DNA of 64,000 nt from Antennarius striatus (Eukaryota; Chordata; Actinopteri; Lophiiformes; Antennariidae). The stretch is taken from the NCBI RefSeq assembly GCF_040054535.1, contig NC_090780.1:12304501-12368500 (forward strand). The letters run 5' to 3'. Each line of letters begins with the position of its first letter. Position 1 is the stretch's first letter. The translations under genes and the position numbers were made by a program. The notes beneath the pieces are model-generated. The model worked only from the letters and a program-made list of their open reading frames with translations. It was not told the origin of the DNA and ran no database searches. This document shows positions 25,012-37,000 of this stretch, piece after piece.

Positions 25012-25200
25012 CATTCATCCAGTTCATTGTTATTCAAAGGTTTTTAAGTCAATCCAGTGGACTTTTAGAAAGGTCCTTGAAGAGGCTTCATGTCTCATCC
25101 AAGAGGCTTCTTCAATTCTGGTGGTGGTTGGTATTGCCTCAGCCTCTAAACTCTGAGATGTGGTCAGTGTATTCATATTCCAACGCCCGTGGCCAGGACC
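25012..25200 (-). repeat. Dispersed hairpin repeat, second copy
   Basis: On the minus strand this reads AATTGAAGAAGCCTCTTGGATG followed by GTCCACTGGATTGACTT and GAACTGGATGAATGAGAAC, matching the copy at 1640-1790 in order. Here the GACGAAACGTC hairpin has decayed to GACATGAAGCC. Confidence 0.6.
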
Positions 25201-25671
25201 CATCTGGCTGCCTAACAATGGTCGCTATGGAGTACCAGGAAGTGTCCACCGTGGTTGTCGAATTACAAACATTGATGACATCATCAAGCCCTCACATGCT
25301 AATGGGAGGCATTAGAATGAGCCACTTCACATGAGTCAATCTGCCAAGTGGTTCTTCTCATTTCTCGTGGATGGCCTCTTTCACTCCTCTCTAAAACATC
25401 TGTCCTCCCTGTCCAAAACACTGGTGTCCTGAAATGAGTGTCCCTCTCCTTTGAGGTGAAGGAAGACTGCCAAATCCTGTCCTGAGGAATTGGCTCTTCT
25501 GTATTGACCTATGCGAGCGGCTGTTTGGTTTTTCAGACACTCCATGAAATTTATAGAAACTCCTTTGAAGACTCCTTTGATTAACTGATTAACCTGACTC
25601 CCAAATTACTGTCTACATGTACAGACATGGTAACATTAATGCATGGCTTAAGTCCTCGTGATTCCTCATCT

Positions 25672-25677
25672 TTTATT
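25672..25677 (-). other. acy1 polyadenylation signal
   Basis: AATAAA on the minus strand, about 118 bases past the acy1 stop codon. It is the nearest canonical signal. Confidence 0.6.
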
Positions 25678-25794
25678 GACTTGTGATGATTTGTGCTTTA
25701 CTTAAGCATTAATGTGAGCACAGTTATGCACCTGTATTGTAAAGAGTTATCACAAAATCTCTCAGACAGGATTCTTTTAGAAATTAAGACATTT

Positions 25795-28700
25795 CTATGC
25801 CTCATCAGGACAGGCAGGAACACTGGCAAGAGCTGGAATGAGCTTCTCATACACACTGATGCCTTTCAAAAAGACTTGCTCATTAAGATACTCATTGTGA
25901 TCGTGCAGCAGGATTGGCGTCCTGTTCATTGGTGAAAAGCCGATAGCAGGGATACCCACCTAGATTGAACAAACAAATGACAAAATGACAGGGCATACAA
26001 CTGAAAGACAGGCTAGCTTTCACTCAGTCACATTGAAAATGTTCAACTATGTATGTCATTAATGTATGCTATCAACTTATACTCACAGCTCGGATGAAGC
26101 GGCTATCTGTGGCAGCTGGGAATATCTCTTTTTTCAAAGTCATATTCCTACAGGGCAGATAATGAAATAAGAGAGCTTGCTTGATACAAGTACAGATTTA
26201 GTACAATCCTTCAGTGTATCGTCTGTTACACTTATAATCTGCAAAGCAAAACTCAAATGTGCAATAGGTTTTCTTTTTGTTTAAGAAGTGCATTGTAGGA
26301 ACTGTGGGAACATTTTTTGATAAAGTGTGAATCTCATGGCAGTAATACATTCAAAGGTTTGCCAAGTGTTTCAAAAATTTGGTTCTGGGCAGAAACACAA
26401 GAAAGTCCACACGTTATTAACGCTAACACATAACATTTAGGATCTCCACTTGACTGCTTGGGCCCTAAAGTTCATAGTAGGATCATCTCGTGTGCAGGCT
26501 CTACCATTGAAAGAAAAATGTATAAAGATACTACACAGAGTTAATACTAAACTAAAAATCAAATATTTATATTAGAATCTTTAGAAATTTGAGCTTTTGA
26601 ACGCATCTTGTTAACATTTGTGTTTGTGTCAACAGACTATGTACTGCTGTTTAGAGGATACTCACAACGCCTTGCAGGCTTCCCTGAAAGCACTCCACCA
26701 AGGATCGTTCTCATCGGTCGAGGTCAAAGCCTGGTTTGTATGTTTCTGCAATGAATGGAAGTCAATTCAGCCCAATTGACAGGAACAAAAAAGCTTTCAA
26801 ATAATCTAAATTTTACATTTCTTTGCACTCACCTGAGCAAATTCATAAGTTACATCTTCTCCTGCTTCTTTACACCACTGTTTGATCTGCCTCTCAAACT
26901 CCTGGTGGGATGACAATAATGTAAAGGTTAGTGTTAAAATTAAGATGATCAAAATACACACATACCATCACCTGTAACTATGACTGATGACATTTGCAAA
27001 ATCAGAAAAAAAAAATTCTGTCAACCTCAAACAGGCAGACATGCTTACACACACCTGTAGGTTGACTGTAGGTGGTATTCTTAGGTCAAAACTGGCATCT
27101 ATTTCAGATGGGATGACATTGTAGGCCACACCTCCTTTGACCATGGTCATATTCACTGTGGTGACATCACCAAGTGTGAAACACTCGCTAGTATTTAGCC
27201 TGAAATGCACACATTTGTTAGTGATGCTGTAACTCAACCCTTTAAGATTTGTATTTTCCAATTAGTGTTGAGAACTGTATGAAAAATTCTTCCTGCATGT
27301 CATTTCATTAGGGTCAGTATTTTGTTCAGTGTGCTTTATCACAGGCGTACCTGTATAAATGAAAAAGACACATGCTTTTCATATACATTGAGTTGTCTCT
27401 CAATCTCACCTTTGTTTCTCCTTCTCTCTGAATTCCAGGAAGGAGTTCATGACTTGTCGCTAAGAAGAAACAAAATGTTGTCATCCCTTCCGCAGAGGAA
27501 CAATAAAAACATTCATCCTGGAACCATCAAAAACTGCTTTGGTTTGATGATGTTATGTTTGTGATGCTCCTGTTCATCAAAAGGACCCAGAACATCACTG
27601 ATGATCATCTGCTCAGCATCACTGATGATGTGAGGTTCATTATTCACAGAGCCCAAGGAATAGTTGCCAACAATCCTCACTATAGTCATATCCTGTTTAT
27701 TCTACAGCTGTCTGATAAAATAAACAAAAGTATCTGCTGCACTACCACAAAAACACCCTTCTACAGAGGAGCATCTTCTTTCCTCTGGCTGTGAGACAAT
27801 CCTGCACCACATATGTTTGTGATGTTTTGTGATTTAATTACGTATTCATTATTTGCATAGTTTCTTGTGTGTGTCTGCATGTGAATGAGGGGGTTAAACC
27901 GTATCATATACCAACAAATGAATGACATTAATTCCTTTGTACAGCCAGTTTTTCAACTTTAAAAGTAACTCATTGAGACTCACCAGCTTCTCAGCAGCTG
28001 TGTTCTCCACAAATCTTGAGCCGTGACCAGGACTACCTGGACAATGGATGGTTATCCCTGGAAACAATATGTTATTCAGCTTCATTCAAGATCAAATTCA
28101 TCATTCAACAAAAAATCCCAGTGCCTGCAGCATTTTAATGCATGTTATACTCACACCAGGGATTTCTCTCTCCATAAAACACAGTGAAGGCCTCTCCAGG
28201 GTTGGCCAGGCCTAAAGAACAGGACAGAATGAAACGAGTCGTTGTTACCACTACTTACACCTTGTAGTTGAGTGTCTTCAGGCATCAAATCAGGTGTAAA
28301 TGATATCTGTTCAAACTCTTATCAAGAGATTAGCCAGGAAATTTGCCACACTGCATGAAGCACAATAAAAGCTTTAACTAAAATGTTTATACATTACTAT
28401 ATATATACACATTACTATTATGTTGCTGTACAGAAACAACAAATCCTAAAACACTGATGAACACCTTCAAGCTGACAGCACATATTACCTTCACGATTAT
28501 TATTATTACTATTACTATTGATCATTATGGATTTCTCTTTTTACAAACTCATCAAACCAAAAATTAAAATGAGGTAATAGTTAGCTATTACGTGGTTATA
28601 CTATAATTAATTAGGATAAACAACAACTGACTCTTCAGCAACACAGTTTTCATAAGTGAAAACAAAGGCAAAAGTTCCCATGTTTTCCATCATCGAATTC

Positions 28701-31700
28701 TGCCGAGAATGATGCTTTATCTCTACAACATTCATTTCCTAAAATATTTCCACTGTCTGCTTAAAATAGACCCCAGGTTTGTTGTATCTGAAATTTGTCA
28801 TGCAGAAACAAAAAGTTTCATATTGTTTTATGAATGTACTGTCATAACATCTAGTCCCAGTTTAATCTGTTCAATAAGACTGAGTCAGAGGATGCTACAC
28901 CAAGAGCTGAATTTATTGTTTCCTTGTCTAATTTCAACTTAGAATGCATTTTATTAAACACTCATTTCAACACGGATATTAAAACATGAATCTAATGTGT
29001 TACTACAATTTAATGATGTGGCGTGTGATGTAATGTTCCTTGCACAGCACTCGAGAGGAACACCACTGGCAGGAGTGTTTGGAGGGTCACCAGTTCAAGA
29101 CCCGTGTAGGCCAAAAACATTTGGAGTGTGAACTGGCAGTGAGATGTGCCAGTTCACCTCCTGAGCACTGCTGAGGTGTCCCTGAGCAATGCAACGTCCC
29201 CCTAGAAGCTGCTCATGGTACTCCCCACGTGAGAGCTACCCACAGTTTTCATAAGTGGAAACAGAGCAAAGATACCCATGTTTTTCCATCATCAAATTCA
29301 CTCTACCTTCCATACCTTCCATTATCTGCATGTCTACAGGCCCCCGTGTGTGTGTGTGTGTGTGCCTGTACGATATATACACGTGTGAATGCCTAGGGTG
29401 GAAAAAAAAGTTATTTCCCTAGGGATATCATTAAAGGACTGATTATTATTATTATAATGATACTTATGATGATTAATACTATCATTATTATTATTATTGT
29501 TCCTATGATTGTTACTAAATCGAGCACACAATGTACATTTTGTGGTGATTAGAATTAAGTATCTAAATGATTCTGGCTTAAAACATACAGTAATCCCTCC
29601 CTTATTCGCGCTTCAAGATGCATGGCTTCACTACATTGTGTATTTTTTAGTAGTCATGTGATACCGTACGTGCATGCTATTGGCTGACAGCATCCGCGTG
29701 TGCGCTGTGTTCTTACTCCCAGTTCCTCCTGCAACTTTTCTTTAATACAAAGTGTTTAAAACAGTCTGTGATAACCCGTGTTGTTCTGTTGTGTGTTTCC
29801 CAGAGTTGACCTACGTGTGTTTGTTCTGCATGTGTTCGCGAGACTGAGAACGTGGTGTGAGCGGGAGATTGTTGTCAGTTCTTGTTTGTTCCTTGTTAAG
29901 GCTGGACGCCAAATAAAGACCGTTCAAGGAATATCGTGTGCGTCGTCCTTGCCCACCATGAGAAACACTGGGGGTGTTACAAGTCTAAAAAAGTGTAGGA
30001 AAAGGTAAGACAGAGATAAGGTAGTTTAATATCAGTATGAGGAGGGTTCATAAATGTTTAAAATACCGGAAATAATAAAATAAATACTTGGTCAATATAT
30101 TGCAGAATTTTATTTTTCGCGGGTGGTCCTGGAACGCATTAACAGTGAGTAACAAGGGATTACTGTATTTGCAAATGAATGACCTTCAAGGTTCAGGTAA
30201 CTGTTGACTTCTTAAAGCAGTTGAGAATAGTTATTTATTTACCTTCATCAAGGGCAAAGCCAATGTTTAATTTTTGGAACTCTGGATGCTTCACAAATGT
30301 TTCCATTCCCTTGTGACCTCCGATTTCTTCATCTAAAGAGAAACAAAAATATTTTAGGTGTTATAATTTAAGCAAGTAATATTTTTCATAGTGCTGTTTC
30401 AACCCTGTTTGCTTAAATTTAGGTAGGAAAAGAACAAATGCTACTTAGGCAGACTTAAATTAAAGACACAAAATACTACATGTATCAGCAGCCTCATCAT
30501 ATTACAGACTATTAAACACATATTTAGGTAGACCTCAGAGACCTTTGAGAACAAACTATGAATTAGGAACAGTGATCAAGTGTTTACCAGGAACAAACAT
30601 TAAGTGCACGGTACGCATCAGTTTCCATCCCTCTGCCTTCAGTCTTCTGACAGCCTCGATGTACCTGAAAAGAACAAAAGACACGGTCATGTTGTGACAG
30701 AAATCAGGCTGTAGGCAGATAGTTAGAGTGGGTGTTGCAACAGGTATTTCACAGAGAACAGTTTTACAATCACAACAAGAGAACAAGTCCTGTTAAAAGA
30801 AAAAGCTATCAAGGCATTTTATACCCACTGTATAGTTACACATTTCATGTCCTGTGATCCCCGGGCATAAATGTTGCCCTCTGCATCTTTGAAAGCACTG
30901 AAAGCATCGTACTTCCAGTGTTCCTGGAGAAGAGATTTATATCAAATCTTTTCTTTTCCTTTCTATTACAGATCGCACTGGCATTAGTAGAAATGAAAGC
31001 CATACCTGAAAAACAGGTACAACATCTGTGTGGGAATTCAATAAGATGGATTTCAGGGTTGGGTTTGTCCCTTCCCATGTCATGATTGACACAACTCTGC
31101 CTGGACACATCTAAAGAGAGAGGGGGCAAGAAATAAGGTGAATTGTATATCTAACTTCTAAACTGAATTTAAATGTTTGTAACAATAATCAATCAATACA
31201 CACACACCTCATACTTTTTAAGAGGTAGGCCAAGCTCCTCTGCCACTCTGTCTAGGAACCAAAGAGCTACATCTGTAAATGAATAAAAGGAAAGCACAAC
31301 AGTCTGTTGAAGGATATGTAGAATTATCAGAACACTAATCAGTCATGATCAATGCTTCTATTTTATGGCAGTACTATTGGACTTTACGACAATATAATGA
31401 ATAACTTTGACTTATAACTTCTCATCAACTTTCAAGTTCACGTGACGAGGAAACCAAGAGAAAAGCATGAAGGTCCATTATTCAGTCAGTGTCCTTAAGT
31501 CTTACTAATGGGTGCTTTAAGGCCATCTGCGCAAAATAGTCCATCCAGCATGCTCTGAACAAAAAACAGGCCCATTGTGAATATGAATCTTAACAAATAC
31601 AACTCCTCAAGCTCTGTGAATATTTAATGACCAGAAAACACAAATACAAAATGTACCGCTAGTACAGATATGACAGATGTTAGCGACTGACACAGGCAAA

Positions 31701-32191
31701 AAGAGACGTCATAGCTAGAAGGTTTAACTGAAGGTTTGATTATTAATGATTACATAATTTCTTTAACCAGTCATATCATCTTACGATAACCACTGTAAAA
31801 CAACAGAACCATAGGTCTTTGCATTGAATGCATTCATCATTCTGGGATGACATCCAAGAGGCGGATCATCTCCAAGCTTTACATGACCTGGATGACTGAC
31901 AACCGCCAAGAAATTCAGAAACACAGAAAATATTTGTGTATTCTACAAATTCCAGTAGCTATACGTTACGACGACCTGTACATGGGGTTAAACCACAGAT
32001 AAATATTCAAAAAGTCCGACAGCACGTGGCTCGATTGCAGCACATTGTAAAGAAGATTTATCACCATAGTCAGGCTCCGGGTGGACAGTCTTGAGGCGGA
32101 GGTACTCCCGGAACAGGCTGACGGAGGGGTCCTCTCCTTCAGAGGAGCTGCGTCCACCTCCAACGCCTGGACCGTCTTTATCAGGCAGCAT
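25795..32191 (-). CDS. acy1: Aminoacylase-1
   Basis: Cytosolic zinc M20-family hydrolase that deacylates N-acyl amino acids. Fourteen coding exons on the minus strand: 32065-32191, 31208-31272, 31006-31110, 30829-30923, 30588-30664, 30243-30332, 28155-28211, 27984-28057, 27410-27459, 27055-27199, 26833-26901, 26666-26745, 26087-26147 and 25795-25959. They splice to 1260 nt (419 residues; human about 408) with phases matching throughout and GT-AG introns. Zinc and catalytic motifs are present: SHTDVVP, QDMK, DEEIGGH, ALDEG and LLHDHNE. The dimerisation-domain pattern GGVAYNVIP is also present. The start [10 protein letters not shown] lies 18 bases after a 5'UTR acceptor; family similarity begins at [22 protein letters not shown]. 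The abhd14a gene precedes it head to tail, as in human. Nothing looks broken. Confidence 0.96.
29043..29430 (+). mobile_element. tRNA-derived SINE, copy D, decayed
   Basis: Aligns with copies A and B: a degraded B box (AGTTCAAGACC, 29092-29102), CTGAGCACTGCTGAGGTG, AGAAGCTGCTCATGG, and a late CTGCATGTCTACAGGCCCCC followed by TG repeats. Pol III boxes are damaged. It lies in acy1 intron 6. Confidence 0.7.
29588..30165. mobile_element. Tigger/pogo-like non-autonomous element in acy1 intron 6
   Basis: Ends CAGTAATCCCTCCCTTATTC and the complement of CAGTAATCCCTTGTTACTC, flanked by TA at 29586-29587 and 30166-30167. A TA target with CAGTAATCCCT ends fits the Tigger-like branch of Tc1/mariner. 578 bp, no transposase. 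Confidence 0.8.
31840..31910 (+). repeat. Dispersed hairpin repeat, third copy (fragment)
   Basis: Short stretch with CATCCAAGAGG and TTACATGACCTGGATGACTG, matching the end of the copy at 1640-1790. It lies in acy1 intron 1. Confidence 0.5.
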
Positions 32192-32560
32192 AGTGACAGT
32201 ATTTCACCCCTGTGAAGAAACAGGTAAACAGTATGTAACACACAACCACATATTGCAATCAGACATTGACTAAACGTCACACCCGTGAGATCAGACTGCT
32301 ACCAAGACGATCGCATTCGAGGTAATTTGATGCTAAAATAGCTAGCTAGCCTCGAATGTTTGGCCAACTTCTTCCTCGCTGTGGCTCTCGCAGAAGCTAT
32401 GTCTGCATCCTAATGACTAGTTCGTTCACTAAAATGCTGCAAACACTGATTACAGGGCATCTATAACGCAGACTAAAGTCATTAATACTTGTTATAGTTG
32501 TGACTTACGTTGACACTTGTCTGTCAGGTGCAGCGTCTCGTCTTGTCTCGTGACCACGGC
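32192..32560 (-). promoter_or_regulatory. acy1 5'UTR intron, non-coding exon 1 and promoter
   Basis: The coding exon begins at 32209 after TTCTTCACAG. A GTAAGT donor at 32503-32508 ends a non-coding exon beginning somewhere near 32560. CGTCTCGTCTTGTCTCGTG-like DNA upstream fits a TATA-less start. The exact start site is not determinable. Confidence 0.5.
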
Positions 32561-32569
32561 TGACCGGGC

Positions 32570-33880
32570 ACTTTCCTGCCCTTCAAAATAAAAGACCTAT
32601 CGCAAAAAGAAGGGGCGCAGATTCTGTATTCTCAGGCCTCACTGCACCATCAACGGGTTCATTTAAAAAAAAAGGCATGACTGGGTTCGTCTTCAAATTT
32701 ACATGGGTTGTCATCCCCAGAGTTCTTTTAATGGCTACCTAAGTTTCATCAGCAAGGATTATTGTTTTAAACAAACAAAACAAAACGTATATTTAACCAC
32801 TCACTCAGATCACTGAATATGAGTGCTAAAACTGTAAACAAAAGGACTATGAGAACCTTTACTTATTTACTAACTTTACATCCGGCCATAATAGAAAATG
32901 TATATGAACATGCTATGAAAAAAATGATCAAGCTTCAGTCAGTCACCTTAAATCCTTTTCTTTTTTGGGAAAACAAATTATTTAAGTGAAACTTCTTATC
33001 ACAGTTAATTTATGTTGTGTTTATTGACATGGAATGGAAAAAACTGATCACTATCATATCACCTCAAATACAATTGCATAAAATTCTGAACATCAATATG
33101 CAATATGGGTTGAAACAATAATGTATAGTTTCCAGATAAACCGAAGACAAGAGGGCCACCATTTAGACTCAAATAATTATATTTCCTGTAAACAACAAAA
33201 AATAAAATTTTCTTCAAAAAATAATAAAGTCAGAGACAATAATCATTTAGAATTGTTAATATATGTGTAACATTTGGTGAAGCAAGAATGTGTTGCTCCA
33301 GACAAAAAAATCAGTTCTTAAAACAGAGCATTAATATTAACTGACCCACAAAACCCATTTTTTTGTTTTTATTTTCAGATATGCTTACTTGTTATTTTAA
33401 TTTAGCTCTTGCATGATTGTCAGAACTTGCAAATATATTACTGTATATACATTTTATCATTATATAAATAAATGTAACATACTTTCTTTTTTGACATGGT
33501 CCGTATTCTTTTATGCACTTTCTGTTACTCCACGTAAGATCTACTTCTTTTTTTGAGAATGGCACAGTATTCATTGGATCTTCATGTACAAGGCTGCTGG
33601 TCACATGTGAACAATGAAATTTAAACACAGACAGCTGCTAAATTTGCATATTTACAGTGAACAACACATCATCTCTAAAATGGTAACAATAAAGCAAATC
33701 CATTTCATGTTTTCTCATGCAAAGACCAAGATGACCCACATTATGCAAAAAATTCACCACAAGACATGAGATGAACTAGCCTCATATATCAAAGTAACAC
33801 TAAGAAAAAACCCCCACTTGTAATGGGAATGTGTGACATACCAGTTTACATGGCATTTTCAATCTACTGAACAACTCCCA
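32570..33880. other. acy1-abhd14a intergenic spacer
   Basis: AT-rich spacer with no recognisable gene or repeat family. Read-through transcription from abhd14a would have to cross it. Confidence 0.5.
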
Positions 33881-33888
33881 TTGCAATA

Positions 33889-33894
33889 TTTATT
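33889..33894 (-). other. abhd14a polyadenylation signal
   Basis: AATAAA on the minus strand, about 147 bases beyond the abhd14a stop codon. Confidence 0.55.
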
Positions 33895-34040
33895 GCCTCG
33901 AAAAATAGCACTAGGTAAGGGGTTCCTCTTAGTACCTTTTAGTAACATTCCCACCAAAATAAAACCGCTTAATAGAGAAAAAAAAAATCATCCTTCTTTT
34001 TGTGCATTTCTTCTGTTGTTTCAACCTTTTTTCCTCCACC

Positions 34041-37000
34041 TCACTTCAGGTTTCTGAGAAAGTTGATCACACCTTGGTGAAATTCTCTGGTTTTGTCCAT
34101 GTAGCAGGCATGGCCAGCTCCCTCTAACTTCAGCACCGAGTGATTAGGAAGCTGCATGAGGTTCTTGTGGGACTGTGCACCCAAATTTGTGTCCAGGGCT
34201 CCAGAAACAATGAGAGTGGGAGTCTGGAAGAAGCATCAAACAGTTACCGCCAACCATTCACATTTGTAAAGTTATAATCTGAAAACATTGGCACCTTAAA
34301 TTGCTTTGTAAGACAAAAATGTATCGATCCAAAACAAACTATTTAAAGGTTTACAGATGAAAGAGTAATTAATTACAGGACAATTAACTAAAAACTATTT
34401 AGATCAGGGGTGTCAAACTCATTTTCACCAAGGGCCACGTCAGCATAATGGCTGTCCTCCAAGGGCAAAATATAACTTATAAATGTAACTCCATGTAATA
34501 TAAAATAAATATAACTACTCCTTATTGTTAAAAAACTAAATTTATTACGTATTAAAGTTACAAACATTATAGTTGCACAGAAAAGGTGTTTGTTTCTGCT
34601 CTGTTATTACATAAGTCCTTTTATAACCTTTTTGACAATGTTAACATGGGCTTAGTTACTGCATTGTTTTTGGTCAAAGCACTGTCCATTTATGCTCTCG
34701 TGGGCCACATAAACTGATGTGACGGGCCACATTTGGCCCCCGTGCCTTGTGTTTGACACATGTGATTTAGATAATCAAAAAAATGTTTTTTTCCATCAAA
34801 TATGCATTTCTTTATTCCAGGTTTACATTTGTGCCTTTCAAGTTGTCTCCTATTTTGAGTAAACTGAACATCCTTATTTACACTACAGTATTTAGTTTGA
34901 CAAAGCAAGTCATGTCAAGATGTCATCTTGGACAACTGTAAGAAATTACTTTATTATATATTACTGATTAAAATTGAGCTAAAGTCCATGACAAGTATCT
35001 CCTTTACTGATGTCCAAGGGCCCCCCAGTGGAAAAATTTAGTCATGCCTCAGCGGTGTATACAGCATTCATTTTAAGGACCCAGCTAATCCACACACGCT
35101 ATGTTGGTGTAGATTGACTCGTATCCAAGTCACAGTCATCTGTGAGGTCTGACCCTGAAGCATCTTGACTTCTGCTGAGGGTCTGAACACGTGGTGTGTA
35201 AGCTGCTTCACATTAAAGGTATCAGCAGCACCTGAGTCCAACTCCTCATTCATCAGTGATAAAAACATTAAAAAAAACATCCCATAAAACATCCCACACA
35301 GTTATGAGACAAAGGTTATAGTCTGGTTACCACATTTACAACAGAAGGAGGAGCTCATTGACGGCCAAGCTTACTATGAGCTTCACGTGAGGAGAGAACT
35401 CCACTGCAGCCCACTTTTAGCAGCTCTGATTCAATCAATCAGAATATCAGAAAACACTTCCACCACACTGGCAGCCTTGGTGGGAAATGCGCAAAATGAC
35501 ACGTGACACCTTCCGTCACAACAGAACAAAATGGACCACAAAGTCTACTGCCTTCACAACAATGAGACTAGGACGGAAAGTAACATGATAATGCTATGGA
35601 TTCTCCAGCATTTCCTATTGTAGCTGATCTTCACATGGAAGAAATGAAAAATAGAGCATTGAGCTCCTACAAGTATGTAGCACCCAACCACGGTCAAAAT
35701 AAGAACATTTCAGTGGAAAACTTAGAACACATCAGCTCAGTGGACAAGAATATCAAGTTCCCTCAAGAGGGTGTCATGGAGTACAAACATCCTGTAATAG
35801 GCAGCACAGCAGAGATTGACATGGATGGAAGACTCAAAGTCACTGTTTGTCAGATACTTTGAAACAGAGACCAATTTGACTCTTAGTGGAACACAAGCGG
35901 GGAGTTAGAACCTTATACCATTGGGCTGAAAATGTACTGACAGGACAAGCGATTCTCAGTTGAAAACAACAATATGACACATTTTGTAAAAAGAAGACAT
36001 GTGACTGGGAGGGGAGTAAAGGAAGCCATCGTTGTCAGTCTGGAACAACCACCTCCAAACAGAGGTGTGGTGAGCCACAACCTTTCACACACATCACAGC
36101 TCTACCAAGAAACTTGAAGGTTACATTCACACTTTGGGATACGTGAAACTGATAACAAGGATAATGATTCCTATGATGCACAAATAGAAAAAACAAACAC
36201 AACACCCATAATGGTGCTTTTGACTTAGAGTTTAACTATCTGTACTCCAGTGACGTGCGGTGAGGTTCATGGCGGGGAGGCACCGATGTTAAAGTCGGTT
36301 CTACGAGTCAAACAGAGTGTCGCATTTGCCAGTCCATAGTGGCCTGACATTAAAAACTCTGTCCGTTAGTCCACCAAATATCTTCGCAACCGTTGCAAAT
36401 AGAAAGATGAAACGAAAAGCACATTACTTGGGTGGCAAAGGAGATGAAAATGAGATGATGACCTTGGCCTTAAGAAAACTAGGTCAAGGTCAAAGTTCAA
36501 CTTTTGTACACTCAGGAACCCGATAAGATAGAAAGAGGAGGGAGAAGGCCAGTGTAAGACCATAAATCAAAGCTAGTGCTTTTATCAATGACAGTAAGTC
36601 ATAGCACTAGCTTTGATCTTTGACCTACGCAAGGTCAGGGTAAAATTTTGAATTCAGGGATGTCGCGGGATGTTGTCGTCTCTGACTTCCTTGATAAAGC
36701 TTGTTTTGATCAACTGGTAGTTCTATCTGAGGTGGGGCCCAGCTGCACGCTGCTGCACTCCGTCCTAAATGATTTTTAACTAGTTTTTATGTCAGGCAGC
36801 TAGTTTACTGGCAAATGCGACACTCTGTTTGACTCATTAAACTGACTTTAACGTATCACCATACGTCACTGCTTTATTCCCTATTGCTTGTAAAATAGAA
36901 CCGATGGAATTACTTTATTTTTTGCATTACAATATTTTAATCCACATGATCTGAACTACTCTTACCTGAATATTTTGGTACTGCTGTGAAATATAACTTT

